A stretch of DNA of 64,000 bases, from the NCBI GenBank assembly GCA_932294295.1, contig OW028574.1, positions 31,070,145 through 31,134,144 of the forward strand, written 5' to 3'. A program made the translations under genes and the position numbers. Below the pieces are notes generated by a model. The model did not search any database and was not told where the DNA came from. It saw only the letters and a list, made by a program, of their open reading frames with translations. Numbering within the stretch: the first letter of the stretch is position 1; every line of letters begins with the position of its first letter. The stretch comes from Alitta virens (Eukaryota > Annelida > Polychaeta > Phyllodocida > Nereididae). This document shows positions 1 to 13,500 of this stretch, in pieces.

Positions 1-214
1 TAATTAGTATACAGCTCAATGGTCTTCATTCTATAAAACTGTCTTACAATCACTGATATACCAAGACGTGAACCAGTATGACAAGTTTTCACCCATGTTT
101 AGGTGATGACTATGACTGCAATAAATATAAATAGGAAAGGCAGAATGGATGAGAACATATTTTGTACATTTAAACGAGAAATAAACCTAAATAAATCCTA
201 CGACCTAATTAAGT

Positions 215-2245
215 CTAGGGTAAAGACATCTGAGCGGAATCTGTGTATGCTGCGGTGTAAATGACTGGTTGGCCACCCGACTCAAGAATGTCTCCTGTCA
301 AGGTCACTGTTGTAGCTGAAAATAAACACAGATTTATATATTTATACATACACACTTCAAGAATCTAATGCTGTCAAACTAACTCGTTAAAATAGCAAAT
401 TCATAAACAGCCATCAGTCATCAACATTTAGGGTTATTGGCAACTTTTATGATATTACTATTATTATTCACATTCTTGCCACTACATGACAGGTTGTCAA
501 TGATATTAATATATTGTCTAGAAAAATACTGGGTTCATTTTTCATTCACAAAAAAGCAGTGGTGCGTGGTTGACTGGCATTTGTGCGAATAATGTGTGGA
601 TATAGCTATATATATGCAGTAATCCAGTAATCACTGTAAATAGTTGTTGGTTCGGTTTAATTTGCAGAAACTCTTCTCCAATGTTTTGCAGGTGCATGTT
701 TCGGAACGTCAAGATGTCTGATTGGCTGAGAGGCCATTGAAATACTTTTAAATTAATTATTTTTCATTTGCAATACAGTTGAAGTTCTAACTAGCATAAA
801 TTGAGGTCATATTAAAAATAAAAATATTTTTATTGTGGATAAATTGTAAACCATGACCCATTGCAACCTAACTTTTGGTAAACTATTTATATTGGTAATG
901 GCAGTTAGATAAAATATCACTGGTCATTTACCAAAGAACATGAACTGTTTTATCTTGAGAATATTATATTATTGTGGCCATACCAAATGCAGAATCAGCA
1001 GTGCCCAGGTCATCTAAACTGCTGCTTGTGTCGAGCACACCTTTCTCCATCTTTGTCTGACTTTGATGCAACGTCTGTAAAAAAAATAGGGAAGTCATAA
1101 AAGTAAATGTTTATCCACATCTGATGATCAACTGTAATCTTTTACGGCAAGATTAATCTTAGCAGAAAACCAGTTTGGGTTAAAAAATCTGTACAAGCAA
1201 CAAACCTCTCTGTATTTTTGTAGATAAATTTTCAACGGTTCTACATAGTTGTCGAAACCTAAGTTTGACATGGCAAACAAAATGTCCTCTCCGTTGATGG
1301 TTTTCCTTTTTTCTTGATGACATCTTTCACTTGCTCTGGGTTAACGTTAAGGTATATATAACACGACAAGAAAATTGTGCAGGAAAAGTAGACACCAATG
1401 TCATTCACAAAACCAAAGATTTATAAATGAACAATCATTTAAGTTTCCTTTGAGCAAGGTTTTGTAAAGGATACTCGCTTGTGATAAAGCTGATGAACTC
1501 TGACACACATTCTTGGACACATTCTTTTGCATCTTTTGCAATCTGAATAAAATAAGTTAAAGATGAAAAATTCAGACATTTATTCAATACAAATACACAT
1601 TAACATTATGATTAAAGTGCTCATTTTAGAGTCAATTAGTTGTAAACAGCAACTTGAAAAGTTGATGGTTAGTTTCAGATTGAACAACCATACCATACGG
1701 ATCGACATCTCATGAAACTACTTACTTTGCCAGATCGTGGAATTGATTTCTTCATTATCCTAGCCACGTTTGCAATTGGCAGAAAACGGTCCTTTAGATA
1801 GAAAACAATTAGTGTATGAAAGACAACAAATGAACAGGAGCTGACTGTCAAATAAGGCTATAACAGGAAGTTCATTAAATGTTATCATAAATTGTTAATT
1901 TGTTCTTAAAAATAGAACACCTACCTGTTCACGGAGGGGTTCACCATCCCCACCTGCAGCGCCACAGGCCTCATCACCACTGGCAGAATCTTGACCTAAT
2001 AAAATAAAAAACAGTTCACTTCAATCATTCTAAAAGGTAACTGGTGTCACTACAAAAACCCACTCTGGAAGGATGCATGCAACTTTCAACTTTGAAAACC
2101 GAGCAGTCAATTATAGCGACCTCACAAGAAAGCGCATAAACAGAATGGTTCCGAACTCACCATCAACAACATACTGGCTGCTTCCCTGAGAAAGAAAAGA
2201 TTCCCCTAGACCACTCACATCTCCGCTGTTCTCAGAATTATCCAT
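215..2245 (-). CDS. NFYB: Nuclear transcription factor Y subunit beta (NF-YB), complete, 7 coding exons
   Basis: Exons read 2245-2161, 1995-1925, 1791-1726, 1542-1475, 1335-1206, 1074-984 and 315-215. All joins are GT-AG and in phase, giving 612 nt and 203 aa, close to the vertebrate length of about 207. The histone-fold core spans residues 53-140 and is nearly invariant: [31 protein letters not shown] and [11 protein letters not shown] are all readable. NF-YB pairs with NF-YC through this fold, and with NF-YA the trimer binds CCAAT boxes in promoters in the nucleus. The N-terminus is acidic and Ser/Gly-rich. The C-terminal tail (residues 141-203) is Thr/Ser/Gln-rich, like the family's activation region. 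The ATG is preceded by a pyrimidine-rich acceptor ending at about 2250, so at least one non-coding 5' exon must lie upstream. I could not place it. Identity is very secure. Confidence 0.96.
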
Positions 2246-3991
2246 TTTGCTGTCGAAGTAAAAAAAACCCACATAATTCACAATGTTCTTTTCATGTAAT
2301 TTAATATAATACTTTAATACTTAAAATTACCACTTATTGTTTTTTAATATCATCTCATTAATACATCTGTGTGATAATAAATATATGTATAAATGTATAT
2401 GAATGACTATAACGAGTGATGGAAATTTTCCCCAGGCAATTTCTTTAATATCAGTCATTTTTATGGGTAAAATTAACTTATATTCATATGTGGTAACATA
2501 TTGATGTGAAAAGCCATACCTCTGTGTCAGCCGCAATTGAAACTCAATTTCAAAGTGACACTAAACCAGGTTTGCTTCCATCAGAAACAATTAAGGAATT
2601 ACAAAAGCAGTCTTGATCTTTGGAGTAATCTTGACACCTGAAAAAAGTTTCAAAAGTATAAGCCATGTAGTAATAAATGAGGACTATATTAAGAGTGTTA
2701 AGTGTCATATCATAGGCCATTACAGGGTAGTTGACTTTCCAGCTAGTAACAAACTATACTGTCAAAGACACTTTGTTATTAATTATAATGATATAAAATC
2801 TGGTTTTCTTGCATGGAATGACCTTTCCATATCCTGTCTTTTGTGATAAACCAGTTATTGTCATATGCAGCAGTCAGACCTGTTCAGATAAATAAAAATT
2901 TATCTTTTTATCTATTGTAGACCTCAAATTTCTTAAATTGTTAAAATTTATCATATATTCTTGAAATTTCAACAATTACACTCGGCATCAGCAAAATTTG
3001 TCACCCCTAAAACTGCTTCAAAAACTAACTTTTCTGTTAGTTTGTTTTGTACAAAACATCACTAACTACATATGCAATTAACAAATATTCTAGTTACAAA
3101 CTGTCAAATGCATATTTTTGAAAGTTTTAAGGGTGACAAATTTAGCTGATTCTGTGTAGTGTTTGACAGAGATCGTGCGATTTAACACTGTAAAATAATT
3201 AATTTTTATATGCGCTGATGGTTGAAATTGTTTCTAGTGTAAATTTAACCAATTTTATGTCATACCAAAATTGATACTTTTTGGGACATCATATACTAGT
3301 GTAAATTAATGACCCATTGCAACCTAAACATCTATAGTGCACTATTCATTCGACAAATGTAATATTAGCAGTAGCTCAACTGCGTATTGGTCGAGTGGCC
3401 AGAGATGCAAGTTTTTTTGAGTGGTGAATATGCAGTTTTTGCTCTTTCCAACCAGTTTACATTTTAAAGATTTCTGGTCCTCATTGCACGAGTTAAATTA
3501 AAATATGAAGAAAATGCTCAAGTCCAGAGGCGTGAGACAGCAACCAAATGCGTGAGACTCACGCCAAGCGCGTGAAACTTGGCATGTCTGACAGTACCCC
3601 AAACTTTACACAAAAAATATTATAATTTCTAGGTGCCTACATTGAATTAATTCTAATCCAGGAAGCACATATAGATAAAATGAATGAAATAATTTATGAT
3701 GAAAATAAGGAAGTTTCTTGTGATTTTTGCTTGGTCACAATGAGTCATGGAGATACATATATATATCATTAATATGAAGTAAAAAGACTAAGTACATTTT
3801 ATCTGCTCACATTGCTGTAGACAAACTACAGCAAGAGCTAGCAAGGCAGCAAATTAAGACATTCGGGCGACTGTCTCAACAAAGCAACGTTCTTGCTGTC
3901 TTGTTGGCAAACACGTTATATTTTCGGCTGTGTTGATTGTTTCCACTTGATTGCCGGGTGTTAAACTGTGCTACAAGAATCCTACAAAACC

Positions 3992-4055
3992 ATTGGTCAA
4001 TGCCAAACACCGTACAAACCTATCTGAGTGACAGCCTGAGTGCTCGAGAAATTGG
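3992..4055 (-). promoter_or_regulatory. Two CCAAT boxes in NFYB orientation
   Basis: ATTGG occurs at 3992-3996 and 4051-4055, which reads CCAAT on the minus strand, the strand of NFYB. The spacing of 59 bp and the absence of a TATA box nearby fit a CCAAT-driven housekeeping promoter. Assigning them to NFYB, and any feedback by NF-Y on its own subunit gene, is inference. Confidence 0.35.
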
Positions 4056-4380
4056 TTGGTCAACCTGTGAGCCAGTTAGAATCGAGCTTGAAACCACCAC
4101 ACCACACAAAATGCTTAATATCGCTCTTCCTTCTACGGTTGTTTCACCCCCTGCAACCAACAATAAAATGAATTAATTACACACGAAAAGCCTCAATAGG
4201 TTATCAGGAGTAACGAAACTGCATTAAAAATATTTAATTATTAAGAAAATTTCAATTATTTCGAATTATAATTTTACATTATCAAATAAATACCTTAATT
4301 CAGCCGCACAGCAGGACCACGTTCAAAGGCCATAATAGCCATCAATTAGTTCAACAAATAAACAGAAGAGGGCGCTTCTC

Positions 4381-4390
4381 TACCAATCAG
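4381..4390 (+). promoter_or_regulatory. NF-Y-type CCAAT box just upstream of the P450 start
   Basis: The sequence TACCAATCAG fits the extended NF-Y consensus (CCAAT followed by C/G-A/G) and lies 52 bases before the P450 ATG. It sits between the gene and the CCAAT pair at 3992-4055. Use in vivo is inferred only. Confidence 0.35.
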
Positions 4391-4441
4391 CCACCTTACG
4401 GATCAGATAACAAACTCGTGATAAGGTCTAAGGACAATGAA

Positions 4442-7400
4442 ATGGGATTGAGAAAAGTGTTTCGTGTAGTCTCTAGACTTAAATTTGGGCGTTGTAGCCA
4501 TCACAGAGAAAGATCTACAATTGCTGCGGGTCTAAAGGATGTGCCAGAAGGAAATGCCAGTGACTATAGTAATGCTAAACCCTTCTCAGAAATACCAGGC
4601 CCAAAGGGACTTCCCTACATTGGGACCCTGTTGGACTACAGATCAGGTAAGCAAATGGGCCTCTATGTGCTGCTAGTCATTTCGCCCCTATGACTAGCAT
4701 ATGACGTTACAGAGCAGGGCCCAGGATTTCATGGATCTTCTCGAAATGCATTTATTGACCAAAATATTGTAAATGCATGGTTACTCATTGCCTGTAGTGG
4801 CTGTACTTTGAAAATTGAGACTCTTGAGTGGCACAGCAATAGCGGCATGTAGGCCTATAACTCTATATATATATATATATATATATATGCCATTTTAATA
4901 CTGAAGTCCCAACAACTTAATCTTATAATATTTTATTTTCAGGGAAATTGAGCATTGAAAATTTCAAAGACGTCCTCATATCCAGGTACCATGAGTATGG
5001 CCCTATCTTCAAAGAGACTGTTGCTGGCGAGACTGTGGTTCACTTATTGGATCCTGAATTTATTAAAATCATTTATCTGAATGAAGGAAAAATTCCTCAC
5101 ATTCCTCCACTTCTAGAGACCACTCAACTTTATCGTCAACTTCGAGGATTGTCACCCGGCCTTGGTAACACGTATGTTTCTTTGCCTGCCATGTTATATA
5201 GGTTAAAAATTATATTCAATCCATCAGTGTTCTTATTCTTTAGGAATTGGAATTTATTGTGATTATTTAGTACCAGTTTTGCACACATTCTGCATGCATC
5301 CGCATGTCTATGAAGCTTAATTCTTGATATAGCAAAAATGGAAGAAAATATTTTTTTGTGGATATATCCAGAGTAAGCAAGCAAGTTAAGATCTCCCAAT
5401 GTACACTTTGTGATGACAGAATTTGATCTCGTTTCAGAAATGGGGAAGAGTGGTACAGATTACGAAGCGCTGTTCAGCAAATGATGATGCGGCCCAAAGC
5501 TGTTACCATGTACCTGCCCGGAGTTAACCAAGTCATAGATGATTTTGTAGATTGCATTAAGACATTGATGTCACCTGATAGTCATCAAGTTCCTAATTTG
5601 TCCAAGGAATTTCTCAGATGGCAGTTGGAGTGTATGTTTCATTTACTGTGAATATTTGACTTATTGGCAATGAAAAAATTAAATGATGTAACCCAATAAA
5701 CTGCAGAGTGGAAAGGTGTCACAAGGACGATTGTGAAATGTATCACACTCCTTTCTTTGATAAAACAATCAAGACTTTTGAATGAAATTTATCATTGGAT
5801 TGATTGTTTGATTTGATGACTTTATAATTTTTTTTAGCCTCAGGTTACACCTGCTTTGAAAAAAGACTGGGCTGCTTCAGTAAAGAAAAAGAGAAATTTA
5901 CGGACAAAATGCTGCAAAGCAATGGGGCTATCTTCAGCTTGGCTTTGAAGCTCAAATTCTCTTTCCCTGTCTACAAACTGATTGCTACCCCAACATGGAA
6001 GAACTTGGTAGCAGCCGAGGACTTTTTCTTTGGGTAAGGAAAATTTATGGAGAATAAAGTTTATCTTCTTGCTTTCTTTTTTGTGTTATCACAATTTATA
6101 AGTATAAGCCTATTGCCGCAATTTTGTGTCACTTTTTTACATTTAAATTTTTAATGGATAAAAAGCATAGGAACCTTTACAGTATTTGAAAACAAAAAAA
6201 TTATAACTTTTTGCTTTATAATTTGATTGCAAAGATAGGTTGCGAAATGCAACAGGTTCTTAATAAGGAGGATATGAAGGAATAATCAAGAATAATCAAA
6301 TGGTTTTGTTTCAGGTTGGGACAGAAGCTAGTGGATGAAACTGTTTCTAAGATCAATAAGCTGGTTGAGGCAGGGGAACTGCAAGAAGGACAGTATGGGT
6401 TTTTGACTTATCTACTGGGAAAACCTGATTTGACCTACAAAGACCTGAGCATCATCACGCTTTCACTATTTGGTGATGGTTTGAGCACTGTAAGTTGCAC
6501 ATATTTGAGACTTTCTATTTTATTTTATTTTTTACTTTAAATAAAAAGCGAAAATGTATTTGAAGTAGAGATGTCTTAATAAAAATGAGCAGCATCATAC
6601 CCTGCGGAATGGGCCGTAACAATCTCCAAACCCATGCGTAGAGGTGTCTAAGATAAGATATTTTTGAAACAAAGTAATTCAATACTGGTCATTGTTTTGG
6701 CACACATGTTAAATGTGCACACTTGTGCTGACAGTAAAATAATTTCTGTTCCATTTACAGACTGTCCCGTCTTTGATAGGCCAGCTCTACTGTTTAGCCA
6801 GTAACAGTGACAAGCAGGAGAAACTGTATGAGGAAATAAAGAAAGTTGTTCTATCACCTGATCAGCCAATAACTGCCGACATGATCAACAAAATGCCATA
6901 TTTGAAGGCCTGTGTTAAAGAAGGCTTCAGGTATTTGGTTATTGACATTCCTTACAACATAAATCATTATCAGGTATCTTGTATCGATGCCATTAATTTA
7001 TGATTATCCACGATAATTTTAGGTTGCTTTATTTTGTGACATTTCAGCTGAACACCTGATTGGATCAGTAAGTGTGTTGTACAAGTGAAAAGATTTTTTT
7101 TACATGGGTTCCCAGTTGTTCTTGAAATCAGCATAAAATGATCAGGGAAAACCTTGAAATAGATTTTCAGTTTTCCAGTGAGTGAAAACCCAGAGAATTT
7201 AGGAAATGCTGCAAAAATTAGGGAATTTAAGAGTGTACCAGTACCTTACTGAAGTGATAACACTTATCAGATAGTTTCGAAGATTTTTCCGGGAAAACTC
7301 GAGGGGATTTAGGTAATTTGTTTTCATGGGATGCTTGGAACCCTTGTATATTTGGGAATCTTTTAGGGATGTTTTAATTGTTGTCCTGCTGTATGGCACT

Positions 7401-8418
7401 TTGTTTAGTGGTGGTATTTGTATTCATGAGGTACTGCATGTGTTAGATGAACAGAGATTGCTTCTTTCATTTGCTGGCTATTTTGCTTGTTCATTGAACA
7501 ACTATCAATTTATTTTGTGTCTTGCTTTTCCCATGAAGTTACACTTTTCATAAGTTGCAATGACTTTATATCACCTAGTTTATTTTCCAGGTTTTTTCCA
7601 ATTGGCACGGAAGTGTCACGCATTCCCCAGAAGAACTTAGTAGTCGGCGGTTACCAAATTCCAGCTGGAGTAAGTATCCGCGTGTTGTGTGTGCTAATTT
7701 AAGTTGTAAAACAAATACAAAAATAAGTTGAACCCAGCAGTGCTTAAGAAGTCATAAAATATATACTACTTTGTCAATGTATTGTTTTGTTTTATCAGAC
7801 TGTCGTTGAGTTGAATAACAACCTCCTGTTGTGTCTTGAAGAGTATTTCCAAGATGCCAAATCCTATCAACCTGAGCGATGGGTCCGAGGAGAGACAGAG
7901 CATAACATTCACCCGTACCTCCTCATTCCCTTTGGCCATGGTCCTCGCATGTGTGCTGGTCAGTATTTTCTTGTTCTATAAAAATGACATTAATTATTTA
8001 TTTATCATAAAAAAAGCAAAAAGTTAATGTCCTCTAAGATTAAAGCCGAGTCCTGATTCCGTTAATCCGTGGAATGAACAGAAATTTTTACCATGTCAGA
8101 ATCTGATGGAAATATTTACAATTCATGATAAGGTCTGCAAGTCAATGAAGCTGCCAGTTGATGACCGCTTGAATGCTTGAGTTGTCATTGTTCATCATTT
8201 TCATCACTGCTATAGATAGATTAATGAGTAGTTGCTACAGACCAATAATCATCTCAATTTTAGGAAGAAGATTTGCTGAACAGGAGATGTACGTAATGAT
8301 CTGTAAACTACTGCAACATTTCCGTTTGAGTTGGCCTCACAAGGAGCCCATGAAACAGCGTTACAACATGTTACTGATGCCAAACACACCTGCAGACTTC
8401 CAATTCTTGCCTCGATGA
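4442..8418 (+). CDS. Mitochondrial-clan cytochrome P450, complete, 9 exons
   Basis: Exons are 4442-4646, 4943-5171, 5438-5631, 5838-6033, 6315-6489, 6761-6930, 7591-7669, 7799-7958 and 8264-8418, all in phase, giving 1563 nt and 520 aa. The first 30 residues are Arg-rich and lack acids ([17 protein letters not shown]), which suits a mitochondrial presequence. Then come the proline hinge [11 protein letters not shown], an I helix with DGLSTT (residues 329-334), the K-helix ExxR as EGFR (387-390), [13 protein letters not shown], typical of mitochondrial P450s, and the haem loop [10 protein letters not shown] with Cys468. The protein should take electrons from adrenodoxin and hydroxylate a lipid-like substrate at the inner membrane. 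CYP10, CYP24, CYP27 and CYP44-type relatives are all possible, so no family name is given. The I helix departs from the usual AGxDTT. The start is the first ATG in frame; the frame is open upstream but contains no other ATG. Confidence 0.93.
4864..4888. repeat. (TA)n microsatellite in P450 intron 1
   Basis: A perfect 25-nt TA run lies in the intron between P450 exons 1 and 2, 54 bases before the acceptor of exon 2. No function is suggested. Confidence 0.9.
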
Positions 8419-10513
8419 AGGATGTCAAGCTTTCAACCTCTTCTCTGGCATATCAGAATTGTGTGATAAGGATAGACTTTCCATTCTCTAAGCTAATCTC
8501 TACAGCTTAGTTTTACATTTATACTGCATGACCATTGTTTTATTTCCATGATAAGGAGGCTGTGCAATTGATCATTGTTGCAAAGTAATTCGTAATTTAC
8601 TTGAATTGGTAATTCTTGATGATGCTAGTAAATCATAAATGTATTCTTCTATTTTTATAATACATATTTTGACTGTTATAAGTTCATATCAGTATTACTT
8701 TTATTCACATTGCTTACTATCACAATGACAGATGACCACATTTTATCATTGCTTTCAAAACAAACTTGACTGATCTTTCTACCACATGCATGACTATGAA
8801 ATGGTCCTGGATAATAAGAAGACGAGTCAAACACAGGAGTTCGCAGTTACACTTTGTTTATTATGTCGATCCATTTTTTTTAATAACTTTTACAAATGCC
8901 AAATATGCATGATAAATGAAATAATGAACATGATTACTACAAGAAGCTAACATAAGAAAGAATGCTCTAACTATACAAAGGTTATCTACTTGACTGTTAC
9001 ATAATATACATGATAAAGCTAAAAAGGGTTACCATGGATGTCAGATCTTTTGAAAAGACATTCAGATCTTTTGAAAAGACATTAAATGTCACTAATTAAT
9101 GGTGTTAAAATGTGCAGTACCTGTGATGGTAAATATGCCGTACACAATCATGTAATGTTCAAAAGGCAACGCATGTTGGATTACGGAATGTCATCAGTTC
9201 TACAGTTTTTTTTTCTCCTTGTATAAACTTGCTTGAGCTTAGTATCAATACATAAAGCACAATTTTGGCAATGTGATTAAAGATTAACTGAGCTTGGAAT
9301 CATGATTCGTTAAAAAACTGCCTTGGGGAATGGCCTTTAAGTTATGGAATTATAAGCACAAAATATTTCTTAAAATATTTTGAACGCAGCAGATTAAAAT
9401 AAAAGGCACGCACCAGGAATAGAAAATGGTAGAAAGGGCTCATAAAATGAAAGGAATGTTGAACTCTCCAAGTTCAAGGTAACCAGTTAAAGACGCTTGT
9501 CAACTGTTAAAAATGCCAAAATCATACTACTGAATGGCCACATGCTATTTATCATCACCAGCAACAAATTTTGCAATCAAATTCAGGAAAGTTAATTTCA
9601 GAACTAGCCTAAATTTCCCATCACTGACAAATTTAATCCTAATGACCTTGGAGAGCTGCATAAGCACAATTTGGTCAATTGGTCACTTTCAAGCTTGGCA
9701 AGTTCAGTGACATTCTAATGGAATATATTTAATGGCGTGAAATCATAATCATCCATAGTTGACTATCACAATAATCTTTGTAAACCTTACAAGAAAAAAT
9801 TTCATAACCAAATACAAAACCCATAGAGCGTTACAAAAATATAATGCCACAAAAGGCAATGCATGTAGAGTAAATGTCTTTGCTACCAGTTTAAAGTATA
9901 GGCCTATGTAACATCTTAGAGTAGTGACAAACACAAGCTGAATTGCAAACCTTGTTTCTGCACTAATAATGAGGCTACATATTAAAGATCCATTTCTTAC
10001 TTTTCCTACACCTTTCATAATCTCAAGATAATACTAGTAATTGGTGTGTAATTAATTTTTTTACTAATGCCTAATTATTAATCCAAATGCCCCTGTTACA
10101 ATGCAATGTAGAGTACAGATAATACTAATATATGATGTTTGCTTACACCTAATGAGTTTCAGCACACAGGTACGGACACTTTAGAGTTGTAGAAAATGAA
10201 GATCATCAAAATGTTCCTTAGTCTGAAATTAAAGCAAGAAATCAATTAATAATAGTGTATACACATTGTGAATATATCGTTGAACTGATAGTGATGAGGT
10301 ATGATGTTTAGATATTGATGTCTGGTTGAGCATGTGCCTGTCTCCGAACGACAGATGATGTCACAAAAAATCCACAATTGGTGATGTCATCTAGTTTCAT
10401 CACAGGTGATGCCATCTGTCGTTTGTACAGAGGCATGCGCCAAACACATCTCTTTCCTTATAACTTATCAAGATGAAGTTATATTGTTGTACAACACCTT
10501 CCTACCTTTGCAA
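8419..10513. other. Convergent 3' region between the P450 and SH3BGRL-like genes
   Basis: No coding exon was found. The P450 3' UTR must begin at 8419. On the minus strand a canonical AATAAA (8862-8857) could end the SH3BGRL-like transcript, giving a 3' UTR of about 1.65 kb; this is inference. A short direct duplication of CAGATCTTTTGAAAAGACAT occurs near 9040-9080. The open frame at 9749-10018 (-) has no recognisable character. Confidence 0.5.
8857..8862 (-). terminator. Possible poly(A) signal of the SH3BGRL-like gene
   Basis: TTTATT on the plus strand reads AATAAA on the minus strand. It lies about 1.65 kb after the SH3BGRL-like stop codon with no other gene on that strand between. It is a single hexamer in AT-rich DNA, so the support is weak. 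Confidence 0.3.
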
Positions 10514-13500
10514 TTATGCAGTTTGCAAGAAGTCTTTAAGTTGGTCTGTCTCGATAGCTTCATCAAAAGCATCATAATCCTGGAAGAAACAGAACATGTC
10601 TTATTATTATAAAATTTAAAGGCATTATCATATTCTATTGTGATCATAGTAACTCGCAGGACGTCATACCAAATATGCAAACATCAGTCACCCATAAGAA
10701 TCAGTCGTAGAAAATTTCATTTGAAAAACATCCGCTTTCAGCTTTGGTCTCATCATATAATTGTGAGCAAGCGTAATCAAACAGCTATAAATTTATTTAA
10801 ATAAATATAGTTACGTCTGACCTGATCTATTCAGGATTTTCCCTAAACACCATTAAACTGAAGCGCATATTGCAACTCCAACTATCAAGTTAAAAACATA
10901 AAAAATATTATTGATTTACCCCCAGGTATTTCTCTCCCCTGAAGACCTGTGGGGGCAATGCCGTGGGCACCCCACACAAGTTCCTCATCCGGTGTTTGTC
11001 ATCCTCGTTAACGGCGATGTCGATCTTCTCAAAAGGAATATGCTTCCCTTCCAGGATTGTTAGGATCCTCTCCTGTCGTTTCTTCAACTGCAATTAAAAA
11101 TGTCATTGATCAGGACTATTAATATCACTGCTACTACTACAGCCAAAGAATTTTATAGACTCGCACTGTCTGACATGCATTAGCGGATCAAGGGATTTTG
11201 GTTTGGGGGTTGGCCGGGCAGGCATTACCAACTTATACCAGGCTCTGTACAGTTTACACAGCCGCAGATCCGGCCTGGGACTCAAGTTGTCAAAACTTTA
11301 AAAAATGTAAAAAAAAGGAAAATAAAGGAATAGAAATAAGAAAAAAACAAACATCCTCAGTCGGCAAATTTTACAGGAGGAGTGCCTGCCAGGTCTGCCC
11401 CGCTCTCCCCCTCTTTGGATTAACCAAGACAAAAAACCCATAATGCAGTTTACACAGCCACACAGCTACCTTTTTACAACTGTCATTGTGTATGTACACA
11501 AACATATCTGAATTTAATAAAGCAGTATTAAGACTATGAACAAAGACAGCTGCATGTATACACATGTAAAATTGTACATGTTACTTAAATTATTAGCAGT
11601 ATCACAAATATCAAAGTTTCACAATTGTGCAATTTTTAAAATATCACTGAATTTGCAGAACACAAAATTTGTTTCCATGCCAGACCAGATTCTCCCGATG
11701 CCATTTTGTGGATTTGAGCATCAAAATTGCGAAACCATTAAAAATTACTCCATTTCCGTTACATATGACAACAGGAAATTAGAATTTTTTACTACATACA
11801 GATTGACCCATGGCAAATTAGCTAAAGAGCCTGAAATAAGTGGCTGGGGATGCCACTGAATTTCCGATGCCACGATTGTAAATAATCAGCTCGTGCAATT
11901 TTGGATATTTTACTTTTTTGTTGGATCGTCAGGGGAGTTTTCCTTCTGCCTCTAAAGTTGTATTTATATCAATAATGAATTTCTAAACTTTGAGAACTGG
12001 CCTATGAATGATCATCAATCTTTAAGTCCTGCATAAAATAAGACTGACAAAATTTTATTTAATAAGCTATTCGCTTTATTCTCAGGTTACATGTTGCAAT
12101 ACTTGGCCCATGATGGTCTAAAACACCTCCCTGCCAGGAACCATGTCCTATCCCAGCACACCCTCCAGGTAGACCACTTGAATGCCAAGAAAGAAATCAC
12201 CCAGCCAATAGAGCTGCATTATAACAGCACAGCACTTCATGAATACTAAAGTAGGATACCAGAATTACATATGTTAAAATGAAATGATTAAAATTACTCA
12301 TGTACGCCACATAAACGTATTGCAATAAACTTATTATGGGATTAGGAAACCACTATCATTATATATCATTGATATGAAGCACCCTACAAAACATTACCAT
12401 TTTGCTTTTGGCAATGTACATATATTTTTTAATAATTTAATTAAAATAATTCTATTTACGAGGGTGCTGACTGATGCAAACTGCAAAGTGAAGATGCAAG
12501 ATTGTTCGCTGTGCAGTGTGCTCATAATTCCAGAAATACTTCTGAGATCATAGGATATGAGTAACATGACAAGACTTCTGTATACATATAATTTCATTGG
12601 CATGTTACCATGGTTACTGCGAGTCATTACCTGTACACACAGGTACAGGCAAATGTTGACTAACTGTTCATACATCCACTGTTGCCAGTGGTTACTAGTT
12701 TCCATAGCAACAACACAGAATTGTTACCCGTGTTCTGCTGTTTAAGAACTCTCCCTGACATCATTGAACTGGTGGAGTGGTGGCTACACTAAAATGTCTG
12801 AATTGTATACCAATATGTATCAATTATTGAGGTTCCACTAAGTATGGCACTAGCACACATCTATCATATCATCAAATTAGACTCTTGCACTCGAATGGCC
12901 TAATGGTTAAGAACTTAAGGCATCCGCCAATTCCATATTGGCCAAGTGAAAATTTGTAACATGGTGTGGACGCCTAAGCCTTATCATCTCATCATTACAT
13001 CTGCCTCTGGCAGCTGGTCATATTAGCTGAATATAGCACTGAGACATGGACAAATTTTTCAATATCAATAATGTCTTGATTCATCGATATACACTACTAT
13101 ACAGCATATCGATGACAACCCTTGTTAATGGTAAATTGATTACCTTCAATAAAGTTCTTAACACAGAGAAGAAGAAAACCCTAAAATACCGAAAGAAAGG
13201 CCCATTTGAGGAGTTTTCCCACCCAAAAAACCTCTTGCTTCCCAGCAACACATGAAAACCTCCAAGAAACCCTGGATAGGAGGAGCTAAATAGACCAACA
13301 CATGTAACATGATGAAAAGCATTATTATATAATATATGCACATTATGTACACAGTAATCACTGCTTTTAGCATCTGACAGCTTATCTTAACTCATCAGTG
13401 GTGCTTCATCTGTCAATCAGACAACTGCAAATAATCTAATTGCTTTAACTGGTACTTCTAATTTTTATATCTGCACATTATCACAAAGCAGTTATCAAGT

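Larger units (their letters stand above)
2250..4441. other. Intergenic region between NFYB and the P450 gene
   Basis: The two genes diverge from this 2.2-kb stretch, so it should hold the 5' UTR exon and promoter of NFYB and the promoter of the P450. No convincing coding exon is present; the open frames at about 2613-2846 and 3937-4176 show no family resemblance. Several CCAAT boxes lie in its right half and are listed separately. The rest is AT-rich and featureless to my eye. Confidence 0.6.

Noticed and set aside
11103..11443. Short open frames on both strands in the SH3BGRL-like intron
   Set aside because: They overlap each other in antisense, have no family motif and lie in low-complexity DNA.
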